Below, in pieces: positions 1 through 7,670 of a stretch of DNA of 64,000 nt; position 1 is the first letter of the stretch, and each line of letters opens with the position of its first letter. The position numbers were made by a program, and so were the translations under genes. The DNA is from Pedobacter frigiditerrae (GTDB lineage: Bacteria > Bacteroidota > Bacteroidia > Sphingobacteriales > Sphingobacteriaceae). The notes under the pieces are model-generated. The model did no database searches. It saw only the letters and a program-made list of their open reading frames with translations, and was not told where the DNA came from. The stretch is taken from the NCBI RefSeq assembly GCF_032678705.1, contig NZ_JAVTSS010000001.1, positions 1,426,001 through 1,490,000 of the forward strand. The letters are read 5' to 3'.

Positions 1-555
1 ATCCTATTTACTCCATTTACTGCCTACACAAAAATATATCAAGACGTTAATGAATATCCAATTTGGTGGATATTTGTTAGTGTGCTTATTTGTTTAATTA
101 TCCATGATACTTATTTTTATTGGATGCATCGATTGTTGCATCAACCTAAAGTATTTAGGTTGGTACACTTGGTTCATCACAAGTCTACAAATCCATCGCC
201 TTTTACTTCCTATTCTTTCAGTTTATTAGAAACTATTGCTGAGAATGCGGTTATTATTTTAATTGTTTTGTTTTTACCGATGCATAAGTTGGGGATTATT
301 CTTTTTGTTTTGGTTGGTTTTATCATCAATGTGTATGGTCACTTAGGTTATGAAACAGCTCCTAAATGGTTTAGAAATTCTTTCCTATTTCAAATTATAA
401 ATACATCGGTACATCATAATTTACATCACAGTAAGTTTAATGGTAATTACGGCTTGTATTTTAGGATATGGGATAGGTTGTGTAAGACTGAAAATCCGAA
501 TTATGTTCAGGAATATGATAGGGTTCAATCTAATAGATTTGGGTTAAAAAATTAA
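1..555 (+). CDS. Sterol desaturase / fatty acid hydroxylase family protein (5' truncated)
   Basis: The reading frame is open from base 1 to the TAA at 553-555, giving 184 visible residues; the true start lies outside the window. It shows the histidine clusters of the membrane di-iron hydroxylase family: HDTYFYWMHRLLH, then HLVHH, then HHNLHH near the C-terminus. Hydrophobic segments lie between the first and last clusters, as expected for an integral membrane enzyme with a cytoplasmic di-iron site. Members hydroxylate or desaturate sterols, carotenoids or fatty acyl chains; the substrate cannot be told from sequence. Family assignment is firm, function is not. Confidence 0.85.
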   Translation: MLFTPFTAYTKIYQDVNEYPIWWIFVSVLICLIIHDTYFYWMHRLLHQPKVFRLVHLVHHKSTNPSPFTSYSFSLLETIAENAVIILIVLFLPMHKLGIILFVLVGFIINVYGHLGYETAPKWFRNSFLFQIINTSVHHNLHHSKFNGNYGLYFRIWDRLCKTENPNYVQEYDRVQSNRFGLKN

Positions 556-581
556 TCGACTCACGATATAATAGAAAATTG

Positions 582-651
582 AGCCGAATAAAAATTTAAT
601 TGGCTCATAAAATACGTATATTTAAGCCGAATAAAAATTTAATCGGCTCAT
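582..651 (+). promoter_or_regulatory. Two tandem palindromes overlapping the start of the Fic gene
   Basis: Two near-identical 27-bp copies lie at 582-608 and 625-651, 43 bp apart start to start. Each has inverted arms AGCCGA and TCGGCT (the first copy has one mismatch in the right arm) around an A/T core. The second copy ends inside the ATG of the Fic gene at 650. A related half-site (AATCGACTCA) lies just upstream near 552-562. A -7-like box TATATTTA sits between the copies at 617-624. The arrangement suggests an operator, possibly for the gene's own winged-helix domain; that is inference. Confidence 0.6.
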
Positions 652-2308
652 GCTTTACAATTGGCAACTTCCAGATTGGCCTAACTTTAAGTTTAAACTT
701 GAAGATTTAGAAAATAAACTTTACGATTTTGCTGAAGAAGTTGGTTTGGTAAGCGGTTTGCTAAGGGCTACTGACCAAAATTCGCATAACGAAATATTAA
801 TTCAAACTATCTTAATTGAAGCGTTAAAAACCTCCGAGATAGAAGATGAATATTTGAGCAGGCAGGATGTAATGTCATCAATCAAAAATAATTTGCAATT
901 AAATGATAAACAAGAGTTCGTTAGCGATAAGAAAGCGGTGGGCATTGCAAAATTAATGACAGATGTTAGGGAAAGCTACCAAGACGATTTGACGAAAGAT
1001 AAATTATACGAATGGCATTCTTTATTAACTTTTAGACAACGCAGGATAGTGATTGGAAATTGGAGACAGGGAGAAGAACCAATGCAGGTTGTATCGGGTA
1101 GTGTGGGCAAGGAAGAAGTACATTTTGAAGCACCTCCTTCATCGCAAATTCCAGCTGAGATGGATTTATTCATCGAGTGGTTTAATGATACAGCGCCAAA
1201 TGGTAAGAAGGAAATAAGAAATGCAATAGTAAGGTCTGCAATAGCACATTTATATTTTGAAAGTATCCATCCATTTGAAGATGGTAATGGGAGAATTGGG
1301 CGTGCAATATCGCAGAAGGCTTTGTCTCAAACATTAAAGAGACCTTTAATTTTAAGCCTATCAAGTGTTTTTGAACAAGAGAGAAAAGAATATTACTATG
1401 CGCTACAACAAGGGTCAAAAAGTAATGAAGTTACTGCTTGGATAAAATATTTTGCAGAGACCGCTATTAAGGCGCAAAAACAAATTAGAGAACTAGCAAG
1501 TTTCACAATAGAAAAGGTGAAATTCTTCGATAGGTTTAAGGACAAACTAAACTCTAGGCAAGAAAAAGCACTCAACAAAATGTTTAATGCCGGTAAGGAC
1601 GGATTTATTGGGGGGATGACAGCAAAAAAATACATGAGCATAACAGGTGCATCAAAAGCGACCGCGACAAGAGATTTGAAAGCCTTAAATGAGATGGGTG
1701 CATTTCCATTTTTAGGTGAAGGACGTAATATTAATTATCAGGTAATGAAAGATTTATATTCAGTTGTTATAATGCCTGATGAAAATGGCCTTAACAAAGT
1801 AAAAGGTTGGAAGGATGATTTAAAAACTAAGATTGACTGGTATAACAGCAGTAATTCTAAAGCACATATTACAATAAGTGAATTCTTAACGGATGAGGAT
1901 GAAATAGTTGATATTATAAATCATTTAAAAGAAATAGCAGGTTACGAAAGTCCAATTCATTTAAATTTTGAAGGAGTAAGTAGTTATCCTAATGGAGCTG
2001 TGTTTTTAGCGCCAGATAAACCAACTAAGGAGACTTTGACAGATTTAATGAAACGAATTCAAAAAAATCTTAATATCAAAAAATCATATCACAGTAAAGA
2101 CCCTCACATTTCTATAGGAAGAAAATTGACTGAAGAAAACGTTACAATTGCTTTGGAGATGTTTAAAGAAGCTAAATTGGAATTTGATTGTACAAGTATT
2201 GTTTTGAGAAAATTTAATCCAGTAAAAAAGCAGTACGATGTTCTTCCAAATGAATTTAAATTTATAGGTCTTCCTCCAAAACCATTGGCTCAGCAAAGTT
2301 TGTTTTAA
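650..2308 (+). CDS. Fic family protein with winged helix and C-terminal 2H phosphoesterase-like domain
   Basis: This 552-residue protein is a probable AMP-transferase with extra domains. Residues 1-90 match the Fic N-terminal region, with an inhibitory-helix-like motif TSEIED (T61-D66, candidate inhibitory E65). The catalytic motif HPFEDGNGRIGR is complete at H207-R218. A winged-helix segment follows at about 300-362. Residues 368-540 are not typical of Fic proteins: they contain AHITIS (H406) and PHISIG (H486), spaced like the paired HxTx/HxSx motifs of 2H phosphoesterases (the 2'-5' RNA ligase-like superfamily). The gene stands alone, with palindromic repeats at its start. Fic and winged-helix calls are firm; the 2H call rests on motifs only. 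Confidence 0.88.
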   Translation: MLYNWQLPDWPNFKFKLEDLENKLYDFAEEVGLVSGLLRATDQNSHNEILIQTILIEALKTSEIEDEYLSRQDVMSSIKNNLQLNDKQEFVSDKKAVGIAKLMTDVRESYQDDLTKDKLYEWHSLLTFRQRRIVIGNWRQGEEPMQVVSGSVGKEEVHFEAPPSSQIPAEMDLFIEWFNDTAPNGKKEIRNAIVRSAIAHLYFESIHPFEDGNGRIGRAISQKALSQTLKRPLILSLSSVFEQERKEYYYALQQGSKSNEVTAWIKYFAETAIKAQKQIRELASFTIEKVKFFDRFKDKLNSRQEKALNKMFNAGKDGFIGGMTAKKYMSITGASKATATRDLKALNEMGAFPFLGEGRNINYQVMKDLYSVVIMPDENGLNKVKGWKDDLKTKIDWYNSSNSKAHITISEFLTDEDEIVDIINHLKEIAGYESPIHLNFEGVSSYPNGAVFLAPDKPTKETLTDLMKRIQKNLNIKKSYHSKDPHISIGRKLTEENVTIALEMFKEAKLEFDCTSIVLRKFNPVKKQYDVLPNEFKFIGLPPKPLAQQSLF

Positions 2309-2347
2309 GCGCCTAACACTTCAATAGTATCACAAGCTTTTAAATTC

Positions 2348-2406
2348 TAAACCTGATGGTAATGGCGGCCCCGAAGTATGAGGGCTATAATGGACAGCAG
2401 GACTGA
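2348..2406 (+). repeat. 59-bp dispersed structured repeat, copy 1
   Basis: This stretch matches 48562-48620 at all but two of 59 positions. It can fold into a hairpin with arms GGCCC and GGGCT (G.U in place of the A-U seen in copy 2), enclosed by CCTG/CAGG. It also holds a short open frame, MVMAAPKYEGYNGQQD. It lies about 40 bp after the Fic gene stop, in the same orientation. Function unknown; it may be a structured RNA or a mobile intergenic repeat. Confidence 0.7.
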
Positions 2407-2559
2407 CATTAAAGAATGCGATGAAACTTCCTTTTCCAAAGATTGAAGCAACAATTTAGCAATAGTTCAATTTAACAATTAAACTTGCTAACGGTTAAAC
2501 ATTTTCTCCACAAAAACTTCAAGACTAAGCCTCAAGATAGTATATTTACACTTTAGTAA

Positions 2560-5181
2560 ATGAGGATAATTTTGGCTAAAGTAAAGGAAACAGTAACACC
2601 ATTAATGCAGCAGTACAACACGATAAAGGCGAAATATCCTGGGGCGTTGTTATTGTTTAGAGTAGGCGATTTTTATGAAACTTTTGGTGAAGATGCCATT
2701 AAAACAGCCAATATTTTAGGCATCGTTTTAACTAAAAGAGGTACTGGTCCTAATGGGGCTTTAGAGTTAGCTGGTTTTCCGCACCATTCTTTAGAAAATT
2801 ACTTATCCAAATTAGTTAGGGCAGGACAAAGGGTAGCAATTTGCGACCAGTTAGAAGACCCAAAAACTACCAAAACCATCGTAAAAAGAGGAGTTACGGA
2901 ATTAGTTACGCCTGGTGTTGCTTATAACGACAATATTTTAAGTCAGAAATCTAACAACTATTTAGCGGCCGTATATTTCGACAAACAAAATTTAGGGGTT
3001 GCTTTCTGCGATATCTCAACAGGAGAATTTTTAGTTGCCCAAGGAAATGCCGAATACATAGATAAACTTTTGCAAGGTTTTAGACCTACGGAAGTTGTGT
3101 TTCAGAAAAGTAAACGCCAAGAGTTCTTAAATCTTTTTGGAGACAAATTTTACACCTATACGCTAGATGATTGGGCGTTTACCAACGATTATGCAAATGA
3201 AATATTAACCAAACACTTTGAAGTTAATTCGTTAAAAGGTTTCGGAGTTGATAAATTACAATCGGGTATTGTAGCAGCTGGAGTTGTACTATACTATTTG
3301 GGAGAAACCGAGCATCGTAACTTACAGCACATTTCTTCTATTTCTAGATTAGAAGAAGACCGTTACATGTGGTTGGATAGATTTACCATTCGCAATTTAG
3401 AGTTGGTAAGTACCGCAAACGATAATGGCGTAACCTTATTTGATGTTTTAGACCAAACATCTACCCCGATGGGAGCAAGGATGTTGCACAAGTGGATTAT
3501 CATGCCGCTTAAAGAATTAAAACCAATCCAAGAGCGTTTGGGAATGGTTGAATATTTGGTGAATCATGACGATTTATTGCAAGAGTTTTTAAGTCACATA
3601 AAACCGATTGGAGATTTAGAAAGATTAATTTCTAAAGTTGGTTTGCAAAAAGCCGGACCGAGGGAATTGGTGCAACTGAAAAGAGCATTAACTCATATAG
3701 AAGAAGTTAAAAACCTTGCAGAAAAAACTCAAAATCCGTTTTTAACGGTATTAGCTTCCCAGTTAAATCCTTGTTTAAGTATTAAGGAAAAGTTAGAGAG
3801 AGAGTTAAATCAAGACCCTCCAGCTTTGCTGATTAAAGGAAATGTTATTGCTGATGGGATTGATGAAGACTTAGACCGTTTAAGAAAAATCGCTTTCGGC
3901 GGAAAAGAATATTTAGTTGAGATACAAAAAAGAGAAGCTGCAAGCACAGGGATTCCGTCATTAAAAATATCCTTCAATAATGTTTTTGGCTACTATTTAG
4001 AAGTTACGCATACGCATAAAGATAAAGTTCCAGAAAGCTGGATTCGCAAGCAAACGCTTGTTAATGCAGAGCGATACATTACGCCAGAACTTAAAGAGTA
4101 TGAAGAACAGATTTTAGGAGCTGAGGAGAAAATTCAAGCTATTGAAGTTCGTTTATACAATGAATTGATGTATCAGGTTTCGCATTACATCAAACCTATC
4201 CAGCTTAATGCTTATTTAATTGCACAGCTAGATGTTCTGCTTTGCTTTGCGCAATTGGCAGTTACAAATCATTATGTAAAACCAGATTTAAACAACAAAA
4301 AGGAGTTAGACATTAAAGGTGGTCGCCATCCGGTAATAGAAAAACAATTGCCAATTGGTCAAGAATACATAACCAATGATGTTTTCTTGGATAATGATAC
4401 ACAACAAATCATCATCATTACTGGTCCGAACATGTCTGGTAAGTCGGCAATTTTAAGGCAAACCGCTTTAATTGTTTTGATGGCGCAAATGGGCTGTTTT
4501 GTTCCTGCAAAGGCTGTAAACATCGGTTTGATAGATAAGATTTTTACTCGTGTAGGTGCTTCAGATAATTTATCATCTGGAGAAAGTACGTTCATGGTTG
4601 AAATGAATGAGACGGCAAGTATCTTGAATAATATTTCAGACAGAAGTTTGATTTTATTGGATGAAATTGGTCGTGGTACAAGTACTTACGATGGGATTTC
4701 TATTGCTTGGGCCATTGCAGAGTTTTTACACGAACATCCAACAGCGAGACCGAAAACTCTATTTGCAACGCACTACCACGAATTGAATGAATTAGAAAAT
4801 ACAATGGGACGTATCAAAAACTTTAATGTAACGATTAAGGAAATGAGCAACAAAGTGATTTTCTTGCGTAAGTTAGTTCCAGGGGGAAGTGAGCATAGTT
4901 TTGGTATCCATGTTGCAAAAATGGCTGGTATGCCGTCTAAATTGATTAATCGTGCGAACGAAATATTAAAAAGATTAGAGATTGATAGAACTGAAGGACA
5001 AAGTATAAAAGACAGCATTAAAAAAGTTCAAAATCAAGCTTATCAGTTACAAATGTTTGCAATTGATGACCCAGTTTTAGTTAAAATTAGAGATACGCTA
5101 AATAACTTGGATGTAAATGTTTTAACACCTGTTGAAGCTTTACTTAAATTGGATGAGATACAGAGATTGATAAAAACATAG
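2560..5181 (+). CDS. mutS: DNA mismatch repair protein MutS
   Basis: MutS recognises mismatches and small loops and recruits MutL. The 873-residue length is normal for MutS1. The mismatch-probing FYE motif is at F38-E40, the Walker A motif GPNMSGKS at 622-629, and the Walker B/D-loop region [14 protein letters not shown] around D701-E702, followed by the helix-turn-helix dimerisation tail. The ATG at 2560 gives four residues before LAKVKETV; a TTG at 2572 would give the usual MAKVKETV-like N-terminus, so the start could be either. It is followed after one base by an NlpC/P60 gene, probably co-transcribed. Confidence 0.97.
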   Translation: MRIILAKVKETVTPLMQQYNTIKAKYPGALLLFRVGDFYETFGEDAIKTANILGIVLTKRGTGPNGALELAGFPHHSLENYLSKLVRAGQRVAICDQLEDPKTTKTIVKRGVTELVTPGVAYNDNILSQKSNNYLAAVYFDKQNLGVAFCDISTGEFLVAQGNAEYIDKLLQGFRPTEVVFQKSKRQEFLNLFGDKFYTYTLDDWAFTNDYANEILTKHFEVNSLKGFGVDKLQSGIVAAGVVLYYLGETEHRNLQHISSISRLEEDRYMWLDRFTIRNLELVSTANDNGVTLFDVLDQTSTPMGARMLHKWIIMPLKELKPIQERLGMVEYLVNHDDLLQEFLSHIKPIGDLERLISKVGLQKAGPRELVQLKRALTHIEEVKNLAEKTQNPFLTVLASQLNPCLSIKEKLERELNQDPPALLIKGNVIADGIDEDLDRLRKIAFGGKEYLVEIQKREAASTGIPSLKISFNNVFGYYLEVTHTHKDKVPESWIRKQTLVNAERYITPELKEYEEQILGAEEKIQAIEVRLYNELMYQVSHYIKPIQLNAYLIAQLDVLLCFAQLAVTNHYVKPDLNNKKELDIKGGRHPVIEKQLPIGQEYITNDVFLDNDTQQIIIITGPNMSGKSAILRQTALIVLMAQMGCFVPAKAVNIGLIDKIFTRVGASDNLSSGESTFMVEMNETASILNNISDRSLILLDEIGRGTSTYDGISIAWAIAEFLHEHPTARPKTLFATHYHELNELENTMGRIKNFNVTIKEMSNKVIFLRKLVPGGSEHSFGIHVAKMAGMPSKLINRANEILKRLEIDRTEGQSIKDSIKKVQNQAYQLQMFAIDDPVLVKIRDTLNNLDVNVLTPVEALLKLDEIQRLIKT

Positions 5182-5182
5182 C

Positions 5183-5680
5183 ATGAAAAATTTCAAGATA
5201 CATTGTTTTATTGCTGCATTGTTGCTATTGTTCATATCATCCTGTGGTTCGAGGAAATATCCTGTAAAGCCAGAGAATAAAGCTTCAAAAGCGGCAGATG
5301 CGATGGCAGCTTTAAAAAGTAAAGATTTATATCGTTTCATCACAGATTGGACTGGCGTTAAATATCGGTTAGGCGGATTGGATAAAAAAGGAATTGATTG
5401 CTCAGGTTTCGCTTTGTTATTAGAAAGAGATATTTACGGTCGTACGTTACCAAGACGTTCAAGAGACCAAGCAGAAGTGATAAAAAAGAAAAGCCAAAAT
5501 AATTTAGAGGAAGGTGATTTGATATTTTTCTCCTTTGGCGGTACTGAAGTAGACCATGTTGGCGTTTACTTGAATAATAACTTTTTCGTACATGCATCAA
5601 CTACAAGAGGTGTGGTAGTTGATGACCTGAATTTACCTGTTTATCAGAAAGCAATTGTTAAAACAGGAACTTTAAAATAA
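5183..5680 (+). CDS. NlpC/P60 family lipoprotein, probable cell-wall peptidase
   Basis: A 165-residue lipoprotein: the signal ends in a lipobox SSC with the lipidated cysteine at C21. The NlpC/P60 catalytic residues are visible: C73 in DCSGF, H125 in DHVGV and H137 in HAST. Members cleave peptide bonds in peptidoglycan stem peptides, here presumably in the periplasm. The start codon lies one base after the mutS stop, so the two are probably one transcript, though no functional link is evident. The protein is a minimal single-domain form without SH3 or LysM domains. Confidence 0.93.
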   Translation: MKNFKIHCFIAALLLLFISSCGSRKYPVKPENKASKAADAMAALKSKDLYRFITDWTGVKYRLGGLDKKGIDCSGFALLLERDIYGRTLPRRSRDQAEVIKKKSQNNLEEGDLIFFSFGGTEVDHVGVYLNNNFFVHASTTRGVVVDDLNLPVYQKAIVKTGTLK

Positions 5681-5684
5681 GAAT

Positions 5685-6233
5685 ATGCGTAAACTAATTT
5701 TCTCTCTTTACCTGTTGATTTTTATCAGCTCTGTAACTTATGCCCAAAAAGCTTTAAAGGTTGGCGAAACCTTACCCAATTTAGCTTTGCTTAGCACCAC
5801 AGGAACTGTATATGATTTAAAAGCACAGAAAAATACCAAGGGTTTTATCTTAATTTTCATGACACCAACTTGCGACCATTGCATTGCTTATGAGCCAAGG
5901 GTTAGTGCTTTAGATAAAAAGTACAAAGTAAAAGGTTATCCCTTAGTAGCTATTGGCCCTTATGGAGATGACCCAATAAAGTATCCTTTTGATGCAATGC
6001 CAGCAATGAAAAAATTGGCAAAGGAAAAGGATTTCAAATTCCCTTATCTGTCTGACGATAAGTTTAAATACACTTGGTTGTTAGGCATTAAAGAAACTCC
6101 AACTGCTGTTGTATTGCAAAAAACTAAAGCTGGTTTTTTAATAAAATATATAGGCAGAATAGATGATGAACAAAATCAAAAGCTAACACCTAAAAACAAA
6201 TTTGTAGAGAAGATAGTTGATAAATTAATTTAA
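5685..6233 (+). CDS. Thioredoxin-fold secreted protein (redoxin/AhpC-TSA-like)
   Basis: The 182-residue protein has a Sec-type signal ending near SSVTYAQ and a redoxin-like thioredoxin fold. The CxxC active site is C63-C66 (TCDHC) and a cis-proline region ETPTAVV follows, so it is probably a periplasmic thiol-disulfide oxidoreductase. It begins four bases after the NlpC gene, suggesting co-transcription with it. It is a paralogue of the protein at 6890-7504: both share the AYxxRVxAL and KKLAKEKxF-type blocks. Substrate unknown. Confidence 0.85.
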   Translation: MRKLIFSLYLLIFISSVTYAQKALKVGETLPNLALLSTTGTVYDLKAQKNTKGFILIFMTPTCDHCIAYEPRVSALDKKYKVKGYPLVAIGPYGDDPIKYPFDAMPAMKKLAKEKDFKFPYLSDDKFKYTWLLGIKETPTAVVLQKTKAGFLIKYIGRIDDEQNQKLTPKNKFVEKIVDKLI

Positions 6234-6244
6234 TTTTAGCATGC

Positions 6245-6335
6245 TTTGTCATTCTGAACGCAGTGAAGAATCTCAAATACTGCATTAATTCTATATTTTC
6301 TTACTATGAGATTCCTCGGAACTCGGAATGACAAA
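6245..6335. repeat. REP-like imperfect inverted repeat
   Basis: The left arm begins TTTGTCATTCTGAACG and the right arm ends CGGAATGACAAA; AATCTCA and TGAGATT pair inside. The same core (GTCATTCTGAGCG with GTCGAAGAAT) recurs near 46239 and 46986. It sits between two thioredoxin-like genes and may limit read-through or stabilise mRNA ends. Confidence 0.7.
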
Positions 6336-6400
6336 TTAAGAGTTTATATTTTTTTACAAAATTTGATTTATATAATATTTACAAACAACGTTGTTGATAG

Positions 6401-6886
6401 ATGAAATATGTGTTTACATTTTTTTTAATTTGCACATTTAGTTTTGCAAATGCTCAAGTTAAATTACTAACTTTAAGTGAGTTAGATAGAAGGATAGCAA
6501 AAGGTAAGGATACTACTTATGTAATTAACTTTTGGGCAACTTGGTGCGGACCATGTGTTGCAGAGCTACCAAGTTTTGAGAAATTAAAAAAAGAATATTT
6601 TAAAAGGCCAGTAAAAGTGATTTTAATAAGTATGGATTTTAAATCTAAGCTTAAATCAGATGTTATTCCATTTGTTAAAAAACATAAACTTAAATCAGAA
6701 GTCTATGTTATTAACGAGGCCGACCAACAAGCATTTATAGAAAAAGTAGATAAAAAATGGTCTGGCTCAATTCCAGCTACCTTAGTTGCAATGAGAACTC
6801 GCAGATTGTTTTTTGAGAAAGAATTTGCCAACAATGAATTAGAAGATTTAGTTAAAAATATAGTTCACGGAGATTACAAACTTTAA
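6401..6886 (+). CDS. TlpA-like thioredoxin family protein
   Basis: The 161-residue secreted protein has a signal peptide (MKYVFTFFLICTFSFANAQ) and the classical active site WATWCGPC with C49 and C52, followed by the ELPSFEKL helix typical of TlpA/ResA-type reductants. The cis-proline motif is SIPAT. It probably reduces disulfides in periplasmic proteins. It is separated from the upstream redoxin gene by a REP-like repeat but lies only three bases before the next thioredoxin-fold gene, so it probably shares that transcript. Confidence 0.92.
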   Translation: MKYVFTFFLICTFSFANAQVKLLTLSELDRRIAKGKDTTYVINFWATWCGPCVAELPSFEKLKKEYFKRPVKVILISMDFKSKLKSDVIPFVKKHKLKSEVYVINEADQQAFIEKVDKKWSGSIPATLVAMRTRRLFFEKEFANNELEDLVKNIVHGDYKL

Positions 6887-6889
6887 AAA

Positions 6890-7504
6890 ATGAGAAAAGT
6901 TTTAATTGTTTGCTTAATGATGCTAGGCATTATGGCAAAAGCGCAAAATGGTTATCAAGTTGGAGATGTTGCTACAGATTTTAATTTGAAGAATGTTGAT
7001 GGGAAGAATGTTTCACTGGCAAACTATAAGGATGCAAAGGGATACATTGTAGTTTTTACTTGTAATACATGTCCTGTTGCAAAGGCTTATCAAAGTAGGG
7101 TTGAGGCTTTACATAAAGAATATGGTCCAAAAGGATATCCAGTTATCGCCATTAATACCAATGACCCAGGCACTTCTCCTGGAGATAGTTATGAGAATAT
7201 GCAAAAGCTTGCCAAGGAAAAGAACTTCAGCTATGCTTATTTAGAAGATCCAAATCATATTTATACCAAAAAATTCGGTGCCACAAAAACACCTCACACG
7301 TTTGTGTTAACTAAAACTGCCAAAGGAAATGAAGTTGCTTATATAGGAGCAATTGATAACGATCAAGAAGAAGTTAACGCTGATAAAACTACTTATGTTA
7401 AAGCTGCCGTTAATTCTTTGCTACAGGGCAAAAAGCCAGAAATTACAAGCACCAAAGCTGTTGGTTGCAGTATAAAATGGAAGAAAGAAGGAACTACGAA
7501 ATAA
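6890..7504 (+). CDS. Thioredoxin family protein (redoxin/AhpC-TSA-like)
   Basis: The 204-residue protein has a Sec signal (to about residue 19, AKAQ) and a redoxin fold. The active site region reads FTCNTCPVAKAY, with C58 and C61 as a CxxC pair, and the cis-proline loop is TKTPHTFVL. This is the periplasmic thioredoxin-family type common in Bacteroidota. A further cysteine occurs near the C-terminus (VGCSIKW). It starts three bases after the TlpA-like gene and is closed by a strong terminator at 7521. Redox partner unknown. Confidence 0.88.
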   Translation: MRKVLIVCLMMLGIMAKAQNGYQVGDVATDFNLKNVDGKNVSLANYKDAKGYIVVFTCNTCPVAKAYQSRVEALHKEYGPKGYPVIAINTNDPGTSPGDSYENMQKLAKEKNFSYAYLEDPNHIYTKKFGATKTPHTFVLTKTAKGNEVAYIGAIDNDQEEVNADKTTYVKAAVNSLLQGKKPEITSTKAVGCSIKWKKEGTTK

Positions 7505-7520
7505 ATAATTCATACTTTTA

Positions 7521-7547
7521 TCCCGAACTAAAAACTCGGGATTTTTT
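7521..7547 (+). terminator. Rho-independent terminator
   Basis: Stem TCCCGA (7521-7526) pairs with TCGGGA (7536-7541) and is followed by six T. It closes the thioredoxin-like cluster. Confidence 0.8.
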
Positions 7548-7670
7548 ATGCCTAAACCTAAGGAAGATTACTCATTTTGGTCTAAATACAAACGTTTTGC
7601 ATCAACAGAAATATTGATGTATCTGTTGATGATAATAGGTATTGGCTTAGGCATTATTTTTTTAAGTTAA
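7548..7670 (+). CDS. Possible 40-residue single-pass membrane protein
   Basis: An ATG directly after the T-run of the terminator opens a 40-codon frame ending with TAA at 7668-7670. The predicted protein has a polar, charged N-terminus (MPKPKEDYSFWSKYK) and one hydrophobic segment (ILMYLLMIIGIGLGIIF), which looks like a real small membrane protein rather than random sequence. It overlaps the 3' end of the convergent DUF3857 gene by 17 bp. No promoter or ribosome site is evident, and the terminator hairpin would lie in its leader. Unknown function; could be spurious. Confidence 0.45.
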   Translation: MPKPKEDYSFWSKYKRFASTEILMYLLMIIGIGLGIIFLS

